A DNA stretch of 64,000 nt from Novosphingobium sp. SCN 66-18 (GTDB lineage Bacteria > Pseudomonadota > Alphaproteobacteria > Sphingomonadales > Sphingomonadaceae), in NCBI GenBank assembly GCA_001725355.1, contig MEGD01000002.1, positions 89,229 to 153,228 on the forward strand, written 5' to 3'. Below the pieces are notes generated by a model. The model saw nothing but the letters and a program-made list of their open reading frames with translations. It made no database searches and was not told the DNA's origin. Made by a program: the position numbers and the translations under genes. How positions within the stretch are numbered: position 1 is the first letter of the stretch; the number at the start of each line of letters is the position of its first letter. Shown here piece by piece: positions 17,021-26,488 of the stretch.

Positions 17021-17980
17021 ATGAACAAGCTGATTCCGTCCGTTGTCCTGCTGTCGTTGCTGACGACGCCCGCCTATGCCGAGCCGAAGCAGGCCAAGCC
17101 GTCCAATGCCGAGCAGCTTCAGCGGCAGGCGGCGAACGACGTGCCGCATTGCGCGCGCAAGCTTGGCACGATCTCGATCGTCGATGGCGATGATCCCTAT
17201 GGCTGGACGCAGTACAATCTGGCGCCGCCGCAGAAGCTGCTGAAAGTGATCGTGCAGCGTTCGGGCTGCTTCAACCTGGTCGATCGCGGCACCGGGTTGA
17301 GCGCGGCGCAGCGCGAGCGCGACATCGGCGCCAACCTGGGCCACCAGCGCGGATCGAACGTCGGCCAGAACCAGATCCGTGCGGCGGACTATGTGCTGGT
17401 CGCCGAAGTGCAGGGCGCTAACCGCAATTCGCAGGGCAGCGGCGCGGCCGGCGCGGTCGGCGGCCTGTTCGGCGGGGCGGTCGGCGGCCTGCTGGGCGGG
17501 ATCAAGAGCCGCAAGCTCGAAGCCAACACGGTTCTGTCGGTCACCAATGTCCGCACCACCGAAACCATCGCCACGGTCGAAGGCTATGCCGCGAAGAACG
17601 ATATCAGCTTCGGCGCGGGCGGCGGGTTCTTCGGCGGCGTGGGCGCGGGCGTGGTCGGTGGCGGGTACGACAACACCGACATCGGCCGGATCGTCACGCT
17701 GGCGTTCATCGATGCGTACAGCAAGCTGGTGACCGAACTGGGCGGCGTTCAAGCGGGGTCCGCGGGAACGGCCGAGGCCGCGCCGACGCGCAGCTTCACC
17801 GCGTTCGCCCCGGTTACGATGCGCCGCACGCCGGCGGCGGGCGGCGCGGTCGTCCGCACGTTGCCTCCCGGCTCGATCGTGTTCCCCACCGGCAACAAGC
17901 AGGGCCTGTGGTGGGAAGTGGCCGACGAGAACGACAACGTGGGCTGGGTGCTGAACACCAAGCTGCAGCCTTCGCAGTAA
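17021..17980 (+). CDS. Exported CsgG/HfaB-like protein with C-terminal SH3-type domain
   Basis: A 319-residue exported protein. The signal peptide is MNKLIPSVVLLSLLTTPAYA. The middle resembles CsgG/HfaB proteins, which form outer-membrane secretion channels: KVIVQRSGCFNLVDRG, AADYVLVAEVQ, a glycine-rich stretch (GGLFGGAVGGLLGG), LSVTNVRTTETIATVEG. There is no lipobox cysteine, unlike true CsgG. The C-terminal 65 residues read as a bacterial SH3 domain (MRRTPAAGGAVVRTLPPGSIV ... WWEVADENDNVGWVLNTKL). It lies between tilS and ftsH, where relatives often have nothing. The function is unknown; a wall- or envelope-associated role is an inference. Confidence 0.7.
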   Translation: MNKLIPSVVLLSLLTTPAYAEPKQAKPSNAEQLQRQAANDVPHCARKLGTISIVDGDDPYGWTQYNLAPPQKLLKVIVQRSGCFNLVDRGTGLSAAQRERDIGANLGHQRGSNVGQNQIRAADYVLVAEVQGANRNSQGSGAAGAVGGLFGGAVGGLLGGIKSRKLEANTVLSVTNVRTTETIATVEGYAAKNDISFGAGGGFFGGVGAGVVGGGYDNTDIGRIVTLAFIDAYSKLVTELGGVQAGSAGTAEAAPTRSFTAFAPVTMRRTPAAGGAVVRTLPPGSIVFPTGNKQGLWWEVADENDNVGWVLNTKLQPSQ

Positions 17981-18109
17981 GCCCGGCGACGAAGGGCGGG
18001 CGGGCGGCTACCGGAAATTCGGACCTTCGGTTATATTGCTATTCACCCTCGCGCTCCTACATTGACGGGAGCGCAGGCGGGACGAGTCCGCCCATTCGAA
18101 GGCATTGCG

Positions 18110-20053
<1,944 letters not shown>

Positions 20054-20097
20054 GAGGGCGGACACGCTCCACCGTTCTCACGCCTTGGATCCAAAGA

Positions 20098-20219
20098 CCA
20101 ACTCCCCGTTCGGCCTGAGCTTGTCGAAGCACGCGCGCCAACGGAACTCCCCGTCCCATCCATCGCGGTGGGCGGCCGTATCGCGCGTCCTTCGACAAGC
20201 TCGGGACGAGCGGGAACTG
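20098..20219. repeat. Intergenic inverted repeat (GAGCTTGTCGAAGGAC type)
   Basis: The left arm reads CGTTCGGCCTGAGCTTGTCG (20107 onward) and continues AAGCAC. The right arm, on the other strand, reads CGCTCGTCCCGAGCTTGTCG then AAGGAC. Arms of about 36 bases flank some 45 bases containing CATCCATCGCGGTGGGCGG. This family of palindromic intergenic elements is common in sphingomonads. It lies between ftsH and the quinone oxidoreductase gene and may act as a transcriptional attenuator or a nucleoid element. Confidence 0.7.
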
Positions 20220-20254
20220 TCAAATCCTTCCCTTCCCATGGCGAGGCTCCTTTC

Positions 20255-21235
20255 ATGACCCAGACCACCGAAGCGATCGTGATCCGCGCCTATGGCGGCC
20301 CCGAGGCCCTGGTGCTGGAGGAGGTACCGCTTCCGCCACCTGGTCCGGGTGAACTGCTGATCCGGCAGACCGCCGCCGGCGTGAATTTCCACGACATCTA
20401 CGTCCGTTCGGGATCGTACCGCACGCTGGCGCTGCCGGGCATTCCGGGGCTGGAAGGCGTGGGCGTGGTGGAGGCCACGGGCGAGGGCGTGACCGGTTTC
20501 GCGCCTGGCGACCGCGTGGCCTATATCGAGCGTACGTACGGCGGCTATGCCCGCGCCCGCGTGGTCGATGCCGCGCTGGCGGTGCCCGTGCCCGACAGCG
20601 TTGACGATGCCGTGGCGGCGGCGTGGTATCTGAAGGGCCTGACCGCGCAGGCGCTGGTCGCCGATGTCCACCCCGTCTCGCCCGGCGCGAACGTGCTGGT
20701 GCAGGCGGCGGGCGGCGGCGTGGGCCAGCTTGTCGCGCGCGTGGCGAAGTTGCGCGGCGCAACTGTGATCGGCACCGCCGGATCGGACGAGAAGGTCGCG
20801 CTGGCGCAGGCTGCCGGGTGCGATGCGGTGATCCGCTATCGCGAGGAGGACGTGGTCGCGCGCGTCATGGAGCTGACCGGCGGCGCGGGCGTGGAAGTGG
20901 CCTATGACGCGGTGGGCAAGGATACCTTCGACGGATCGCTGGCGGTGCTGGCGACGCGCGGGCATCTGGTCAACTACGGGCAGGCCTCGGGCACTATCCC
21001 GCCGCTCGACATTTCCCGGCTGGGCGCGAAGTCGCTTTCGCTGACGCGGCCGTTCCTCTGGGCCTATGTCGGCACGCGCGAGAAGCTGGTCGCGGCATCG
21101 GCCGCGCTGTTCGGTGCCATGGCTGCGGGCGCGTTGCCGCTGGCGATCGGCGGGCGGTTCCCGCTGGCGCGCGCCGCCGATGCCCATGCCGCGCTGGAAG
21201 CGCGCGGGATCGGGCCTTACGTGCTCGATTGCTGA
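20255..21235 (+). CDS. NADPH:quinone oxidoreductase (zinc-free MDR family)
   Basis: A 326-residue medium-chain dehydrogenase/reductase of the quinone oxidoreductase branch, lacking the zinc ligands of alcohol dehydrogenases. The N-terminal catalytic domain contains AAGVNFHDIYVRSG and GLEGVGVVEATGEGV; the NADPH-binding fold has QAAGGGVGQLVARVAKLRGATVIGTAG. The C-terminal GRFPLARAADAHAALEARG is typical. It reduces quinones or related carbonyl compounds with one- or two-electron chemistry. Start ATG at 20255. It stands alone behind the palindromic repeat, with the DUF3667 gene convergent on it. Confidence 0.9.
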   Translation: MTQTTEAIVIRAYGGPEALVLEEVPLPPPGPGELLIRQTAAGVNFHDIYVRSGSYRTLALPGIPGLEGVGVVEATGEGVTGFAPGDRVAYIERTYGGYARARVVDAALAVPVPDSVDDAVAAAWYLKGLTAQALVADVHPVSPGANVLVQAAGGGVGQLVARVAKLRGATVIGTAGSDEKVALAQAAGCDAVIRYREEDVVARVMELTGGAGVEVAYDAVGKDTFDGSLAVLATRGHLVNYGQASGTIPPLDISRLGAKSLSLTRPFLWAYVGTREKLVAASAALFGAMAAGALPLAIGGRFPLARAADAHAALEARGIGPYVLDC

Positions 21236-21254
21236 CGCCGCGCTTCGGAAAGGC

Positions 21255-22097
21255 TCAGGCGCCGGTTTCGGCCAGAACGAACAGGGCGAACAGCACCAGC
21301 GCGGCAAAGGCGACGATGCCGAGCGCCAGCGTGCGCCACAGCGCGCCGAAACGCGAAACGCCATAGGCTCCGCGCACCTGCCGGTAGAGGTGGAGCGGCG
21401 GCACCAGCAGCGCCACGATTGCCAGCCCCGGCAGATGCGCCAGGCTGGCCAGCATCAGCACCGTGGCCAGAATGGTCATGAAACTGATCGAATAGGTCAC
21501 GAACACGGTGTGGTCGTAGAGGTGGAAGCGCCGGCTGAACGGAAACAGCAGCCACACGAACGGCACCGAGATCGGGATCAGCAGCCAGCTGTACTTGTAG
21601 GCGTAAGTCTGCACCTTGTAGAGCGCCAGGCCGGGGTTGGCCTTGAACTTCCGCAACGCGTGGTCGATCACCGGCACGTCGCTGGAAACGGAGTTGATCT
21701 CGCCGTTGCCGACGACCTGCGCCTTGCCGTCGGCGTCGATCGTCGTCTGTGGCGTGATCTCTCCGGCGGTTTGCTTCATCACCGCGAACATCAGGAACAC
21801 GGCGAACAGGAACAGCGCCAGCGGCGAGACGAAGCGCGCGCGCTCGCCCGCGACATAGCGGCGGGTGAGATCGCCCGGCCGCCAGGCCAGCATCGGCAGC
21901 GTGCGCCAGATCCTGCCCTCGAAATGGAAAACGCCGTGCAGCAGATCGTGAAAGAACGCGCCCAGCGTGCGGTGGACATGCGCCGCCTGCCCGCAGGCGT
22001 GGCAATGGCTGCCGACCAGCGTGGTTCCGCAGTTCAGGCACGCGGTTTCGTGCGTATGGCCATCGCCCGCCGCGCTTGCCGGCACTTTCTCGTTCAT
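21255..22097 (-). CDS. DUF3667 membrane protein with N-terminal zinc ribbon
   Basis: A 280-residue protein matching DUF3667 in layout. A zinc ribbon at the N-terminus holds two CxxC pairs (CLNCG, CHACG), followed by TLGAFFHDLLHGVFHFEGRIWRTLPMLAWRPGDLTRRYVAGERARFVSP, the family's conserved segment, and four to five hydrophobic helices. The function of the family is unknown. An ATG at 22097 is favoured as the start because of GGGGG upstream; an ATG 11 codons earlier is also possible. It ends 20 bases from the quinone oxidoreductase gene (convergent). Confidence 0.8.
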   Translation of the reverse strand: MNEKVPASAAGDGHTHETACLNCGTTLVGSHCHACGQAAHVHRTLGAFFHDLLHGVFHFEGRIWRTLPMLAWRPGDLTRRYVAGERARFVSPLALFLFAVFLMFAVMKQTAGEITPQTTIDADGKAQVVGNGEINSVSSDVPVIDHALRKFKANPGLALYKVQTYAYKYSWLLIPISVPFVWLLFPFSRRFHLYDHTVFVTYSISFMTILATVLMLASLAHLPGLAIVALLVPPLHLYRQVRGAYGVSRFGALWRTLALGIVAFAALVLFALFVLAETGA

Positions 22098-22212
22098 GCT
22101 GCCCCCGTCGTTGCGCGAAGGAATAGCCAAGTCGCGCGCCAGTGACTACCGTCCGGGCCGACGATTTGCGCCGAACCCGATGAGGCGGCCGCACAACGAA
22201 GGGACGGGAGCC

Positions 22213-22599
22213 ATGAAGCCAATCGCCATTGCCGCCGCAGCCGGCCTGCTGTGCCTTGCCATGCCGCTGACGGCCGCGCCCGGGGACATGACCGTCGCCA
22301 CGTTTCTGTCCAAGGCCGATGCGTTGCGCGCGAGGGGGCCGCTGGCGCTGATGTCTTCGGATTATTCGCTGCTCAAGGGTGAAGTGACCGGGGCTGCGCA
22401 GGCCTATCGCGCGCGCCTGCGCGGTGAACAGGCCGCCGGCCGCCCCAGCAGTTGCCCGCCCGCGGGTCGCGCGCCGTTCAACAGCGACGACGTGATCGGC
22501 CAGATGCGGACTTACCCGGTCGGCGCGCGCGGCCAGACCACGGTGGCGACGGCGGTGGCAGACCTGTTCCGCAACCGGTATCCCTGCCCTGCCAGATAA
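22213..22599 (+). CDS. Secreted small protein, Rap1a/Tai-like features
   Basis: A 128-residue predicted exported protein. The signal peptide ends near residue 20 (MPLTAAPGD). The mature part has TVATFLSKADALRARG and a late SCPPAGRAPFNSDDVIGQM followed by DLFRNRYPC, so the two cysteines (near residues 84 and 126) could form a disulphide. The CPP-plus-terminal-PC pattern resembles Rap1a/Tai immunity-type proteins, but the match is weak and no effector gene is near. Strong ribosome site GGGACGGGAG. It stands alone between the DUF3667 and peptidase genes. Confidence 0.65.
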   Translation: MKPIAIAAAAGLLCLAMPLTAAPGDMTVATFLSKADALRARGPLALMSSDYSLLKGEVTGAAQAYRARLRGEQAAGRPSSCPPAGRAPFNSDDVIGQMRTYPVGARGQTTVATAVADLFRNRYPCPAR

Positions 22600-22721
22600 T
22601 CCGCCGCCGATGATCCGCGCCCGACGAGAGTTTAACGCGGTCTTTACCTTGAAGGTGCAGGGCTGAGGCGAACTTTCCCGGCGGATTGATCGCGGCCGGG
22701 CGCAGGAAAGGAGCAGCCGGA

Positions 22722-24314
22722 GTGTTCGGTCCGCGCGAGGGACTGGCAGGGTCGGGGAACGTGGTGTTCGGCCGCGCGCGCCCCCTTGCGCCTGTTCCGC
22801 CCGCGAGCGTAGCGGCGCCCGTTTCCGAGCAACCGTCCACACCAACGCGCCCGGCTTCGGCCTTGCGGCCATCTCCTTCGCGCTTCCCCGGCCTTGCCCG
22901 GCGCTGGAACGATCTGTGCCGGCGCGTGGAGCGCTGGACCCGCGCGCACGACCTGACGCCCGATCTGGCCGAGGACATCGGCAGCGCCCGCTGGTTTCGC
23001 GGGCTGGGCACGATGCTGGGGCTTGCCTTTGCCGCATTGCTGTTCTGGCCCAGCTTCGCCCCGCTTTCGGCCGCGCCGCTGGTCACGCTCGACGATACCG
23101 CGCGGGCCGAATTTCGCGCGCAGGCGATCCGCCCGTTCGCGGCGGGCGCGGGCAATGGCCGCCATTTTGCCGCGACCGAGGCGGTCATCCGCCTCGATTC
23201 GGCCCCTGAACGCCCCGTGATCCAGCTTGCCGCGACTCTGGGCGAAAGCGACACGCTGGGCCGGATGCTGCAACGCGCGGGCGTGGCCACGGGCGACGCC
23301 GACCGCGTCGCCGCGCTGGTGGCCGATGCGGCCGGAACGGCGGCAATCGCGCCGGGCACGCGCTTCGACATCACGCTGGGGCCGCGCGGCGGCCCGTCCG
23401 AGCCGCGCCCGCTGCAGGCGATCGGCTTCCGCCCGCGCTTTGATCTGGCGCTGGCGATCCGCCGCGAAGGCGCCGGGCTGGTGCTGGCGAAAATGCCGAT
23501 CGCGGTGGACAGCAGCCCGCTGCGCATTCGCGGGATCGTGGGGACCAGCCTCTACCGTTCGGCCCGTGCCGCCGGCGCGCCGCCCAGCACGGTGCAGGAT
23601 TACCTGCGCACGATCGACCAGTACCTTTCGTTCGAGGATATCGCGCCCACCGACGAGTTCGACCTTGTCTTTACCGACCGGCGCACCGCCGACGGGCAAA
23701 GCCAGCCGGGCGACCTGATCTATGCCGGCGTGACGCGCGACGGCAAGCCGCGCGTGCAACTGCTGCGCTGGGGGCCGGACGGCGGCTTTCTCTCGCTCGA
23801 CGGCATGACCGGCGGGGAAACCAGCGATTCGGCCATGCTCGGCGCGCCGGTGGCCGGGCGGATCACCTCGGGCTATGGCCTGCGCCGCCATCCGATCCTG
23901 GGCTTCACCCGGATGCACGCCGGCATCGATTTCGGCGCCGCCTGGGGATCGCCGGTCTATGCCGTGACCGACGGCACGGTGAGCTATACCGGCTGGCATG
24001 GCGGCCACGGCAATTACGTGCGGCTGGAACATGGCGGCGGCATCGGCACCGGCTATGGCCACATGAGCCGCATCGCGGTTTCGCCGGGGATGCAGGTCCG
24101 GCGCGGGCAGGTAATCGGCTATGTCGGCTCCAGCGGCCTCTCGACCGGCCCGCACCTGCACTACGAACTCTATCGCAACGGCCAGACGGTCGATCCGATG
24201 TCGGTCCGCTTCGTGGTCCACCGCCAGGCGGTCGATGCCGGCCAGCTCGCCGCCTACAAGGCCCGGCTGCGGCAGGTTCTGGCGCTGAAGCCGGGACTTT
24301 CCCGCGCGCACTAG
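22722..24314 (+). CDS. M23 family peptidoglycan endopeptidase, membrane-anchored
   Basis: A 530-residue LytM-type metallopeptidase that cuts peptide cross-links in peptidoglycan. A proline-rich cytoplasmic N-terminus (about 1-95) leads to one membrane helix (near 103-122, MLGLAFAALLFWPSF). The central region (about 155-340) looks like an OapA/LysM-type regulatory part. The C-terminal M23 domain has all zinc ligands and catalytic residues: H399 and D403 (HAGIDFG), GYGHMS, and HLH (478-480). A GTG at 22722 is the chosen start because AAAGGAG lies eight bases upstream; the frame opens 12 codons earlier at TTG. Monocistronic by spacing. Confidence 0.9.
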   Translation: MFGPREGLAGSGNVVFGRARPLAPVPPASVAAPVSEQPSTPTRPASALRPSPSRFPGLARRWNDLCRRVERWTRAHDLTPDLAEDIGSARWFRGLGTMLGLAFAALLFWPSFAPLSAAPLVTLDDTARAEFRAQAIRPFAAGAGNGRHFAATEAVIRLDSAPERPVIQLAATLGESDTLGRMLQRAGVATGDADRVAALVADAAGTAAIAPGTRFDITLGPRGGPSEPRPLQAIGFRPRFDLALAIRREGAGLVLAKMPIAVDSSPLRIRGIVGTSLYRSARAAGAPPSTVQDYLRTIDQYLSFEDIAPTDEFDLVFTDRRTADGQSQPGDLIYAGVTRDGKPRVQLLRWGPDGGFLSLDGMTGGETSDSAMLGAPVAGRITSGYGLRRHPILGFTRMHAGIDFGAAWGSPVYAVTDGTVSYTGWHGGHGNYVRLEHGGGIGTGYGHMSRIAVSPGMQVRRGQVIGYVGSSGLSTGPHLHYELYRNGQTVDPMSVRFVVHRQAVDAGQLAAYKARLRQVLALKPGLSRAH

Positions 24315-24399
24315 AGCCGATGGCGATGTGGGTGGGGCAATTCGTCCCGGCCTGTCGCTACCCATTGCACCGGCGCGTGAAAGTCCTAGGAAGGCTGGC

Positions 24400-25392
24400 A
24401 TGACCAGCTATCCCATGACCCGTCTGCGCCGCACCCGCGCCACCGCCTGGAGCCGTGCGCTGCACCGTGAAGTGCTCGTGACTCCGGCCGACCTGATCTG
24501 GCCGCTGTTCGTGGCCGAGGGCACGGGCGTGGAAGACCCGATCGGCGCGCTGCCCGGCGTTTCGCGCTGGTCGGTGGACGGCATCGTCGCGCGGGCGAAG
24601 GAAGCGGTGGCGCTGGGCATTCCCTGCCTGGCGCTGTTTCCCTACACCCAGCCCGAACGCCGCAGCGCGGACGGGGGCGAGGCACTCAATCCCGACAACC
24701 TGATGTGCCGCGCCACCCGCGCGATCAAGGATGCCTGTGGCGATGCGATCGGCGTGCTCACCGACGTCGCGCTCGATCCCTATACCAGCCACGGGCAGGA
24801 CGGGCTGATCGACGGCGAAGGCTATGTCCTCAACGATGCCACGGTCGAGGTGCTGGTGGGGCAGAGCCTCAACCAGGCGGCGGCCGGCGCGGACATCATC
24901 GCCCCCTCCGACATGATGGACGGCCGCATCGGCGCGATCCGGCAGGCGCTGGAGGATGCCGGGCACGTGAACGTGCAGATCATGTCCTATGCCGCCAAAT
25001 ATGCTTCGGCGTTCTATGGCCCGTTCCGCGACGCGGTTGGATCGCGCGGGCTGCTCAAGGGCGACAAGAAGACCTACCAGATGGACCCCGGCAATGCCGA
25101 GGAAGCGCTGCGCGAGGTGGAGATGGACCTGGCCGAGGGCGCGGACACGGTCATGGTCAAGCCCGGCCTGCCCTATCTCGATATCGCGGTGCGGGTGAAG
25201 GAAGCCTTCGGCGTGCCGGTCTTCGCCTACCAGGTCTCGGGCGAATACGCGATGATCGAGGCGGCGGTGGCGGCCGGCGCGGCGGACCGTGACGCCATGG
25301 TGCTGGAAACGCTGCTGGCGTTCAAGCGCGCGGGCTGTTCGGGCGTGCTGACCTACCACGCCGCCCATGCCGCGCGGCTGCTGAATGGCTGA
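24400..25392 (+). CDS. hemB: Delta-aminolevulinic acid dehydratase (porphobilinogen synthase)
   Basis: HemB joins two 5-aminolevulinate molecules into porphobilinogen in haem and cobalamin synthesis. The 330-residue protein begins with TRLRRTRATAWSRALHREV, has the GADIIAPSDMMDGRIGAIR signature, and both Schiff-base lysines in SYAAKYASAFYGPF and VMVKPG. The ACTIVE-site metal-binding cysteines of zinc enzymes are replaced by the DVALDPYTSHGQDG type (Mg-dependent form). AGGAAGG precedes the ATG. It leads a tight gene run: the GNAT gene overlaps its stop by eight bases, followed by a second GNAT, an MFS/spermidine synthase, a carbonic anhydrase-like protein and a DUF167 protein. Confidence 0.96.
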   Translation: MTSYPMTRLRRTRATAWSRALHREVLVTPADLIWPLFVAEGTGVEDPIGALPGVSRWSVDGIVARAKEAVALGIPCLALFPYTQPERRSADGGEALNPDNLMCRATRAIKDACGDAIGVLTDVALDPYTSHGQDGLIDGEGYVLNDATVEVLVGQSLNQAAAGADIIAPSDMMDGRIGAIRQALEDAGHVNVQIMSYAAKYASAFYGPFRDAVGSRGLLKGDKKTYQMDPGNAEEALREVEMDLAEGADTVMVKPGLPYLDIAVRVKEAFGVPVFAYQVSGEYAMIEAAVAAGAADRDAMVLETLLAFKRAGCSGVLTYHAAHAARLLNG

Positions 25393-25951
25393 ATTCCGGA
25401 TCGAAACGCCGCGACTGGTCCTGCGCGACTGGCGCGGGGAAGACTGGCCGCCGTTCTTCGCGGGAACCAACACGCCCGCCGTCATGCGCTGGCTGGGCGG
25501 CGTGATGGACCAGGCGGCCGAGGGCGGGGCGCGGGAGCGGCTGGAAGGCTACGCGCGCGAACACGGCCACACGTTCTGGGTGGTGGAGCGCAAGGCCGAT
25601 GGCGCGATCCTGGGGTTCTGCGGGTTGAAGAAGTGCAACCAGGCGGGCGGGCCGCTGGGGGACTTCGAGATCGGCTGGCGCCTGCGCGAGGATGCCTGGG
25701 GGCAGGGCTATGCGCGCGAAGCGGCCGAGACCGCCATGGCCGCCGGGTTCGAGCATTTTGGCGCGCCGCATATCGTTGCGCTGACGGTCGAGGGCAATGC
25801 CGCGAGCTGGGGCCTGATGCGCCGGCTGGGCATGGAGCGGCGCGCCGACCTGGATTTCGCCAATGGTGATTTCGATCCGGTGAGCGGGCGAATCATCGTC
25901 TATTCGATCACGCGCGCACAATGGGATGCGCGATCCGGGCGCGGCGGGTGA
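25385..25951 (+). CDS. GNAT-family N-acetyltransferase
   Basis: A 188-residue acetyltransferase of the RimJ/RimL type. It starts FRIETPRLVLRDWRGEDW, has the acetyl-CoA-binding stretch WGQGYAREA (105-113) and the final GNAASWGLMRRLGM (137-150). Such enzymes acetylate small molecules or protein N-termini; substrate unknown. It overlaps hemB by eight bases (ATGGCTGA) and the second GNAT gene overlaps its stop, so the three are very likely coupled in translation. Confidence 0.88.
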   Translation: MAEFRIETPRLVLRDWRGEDWPPFFAGTNTPAVMRWLGGVMDQAAEGGARERLEGYAREHGHTFWVVERKADGAILGFCGLKKCNQAGGPLGDFEIGWRLREDAWGQGYAREAAETAMAAGFEHFGAPHIVALTVEGNAASWGLMRRLGMERRADLDFANGDFDPVSGRIIVYSITRAQWDARSGRGG

Positions 25952-26472
25952 TTGAAACCGAACGGCTGGTGCTGCGGCGTTGGCAGGCCGACGATGCGGC
26001 GTGGCACCATGCCTTGTGCAACGAGCCCCGCGTGCGCGCCACGCTGGGCGCCGCGCCGACCCTTGCGGATTCAGCGGACGTGATCGTGCGCCAGAACGGC
26101 TATCAGGAAAGCCACGGGTTTTGCTTCTGGGCTCTCGAACCGCGCACGCTTGGCCGCATGGCCGGCTGGTGTGGCTTGAAGCCCGGAACACCGCCGATCG
26201 AGGGGGAAACGGAGATCGGCTGGACCATCGCGCCGGATTTATGGGGGCAGGGCCTGGCGCGCGAAGCGGCAGAAGCGGTGCTGGCCTGGGCCTGGCGCAA
26301 TACCGCGTGCCCGTCGGTCGTGGCAATCACAGCGACCGGCAACACGCGCAGCCGGGCTCTGATGCAGAGGATCGGGATGCGGCATGACCCCGCGCGCGAT
26401 TTCGATCATCCCGCGCTGTCGGCGAACGACCCCTTGCGCCGTCACGTTCTCTACCGCATCCAGCGCCCCTGA
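25948..26472 (+). CDS. GNAT-family N-acetyltransferase, second tandem copy
   Basis: A 174-residue acetyltransferase of the same subfamily as its neighbour. It opens ETERLVLRRW, contains WGQGLAREA (99-107) and NTRSRALMQRIGMRHDP (132-148), so it is a paralogue of the preceding gene. The frame is open to an ATG at 25921, but the GTG at 25948 gives the family's normal start (V/M-IETERL) and a GTGA overlap with the upstream stop, so it is preferred. Substrate unknown. Tandem paralogues of this sort often have diverged substrates. Confidence 0.85.
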   Translation: MIETERLVLRRWQADDAAWHHALCNEPRVRATLGAAPTLADSADVIVRQNGYQESHGFCFWALEPRTLGRMAGWCGLKPGTPPIEGETEIGWTIAPDLWGQGLAREAAEAVLAWAWRNTACPSVVAITATGNTRSRALMQRIGMRHDPARDFDHPALSANDPLRRHVLYRIQRP

Positions 26473-26488
26473 TCGTGCGGGAGGGACC

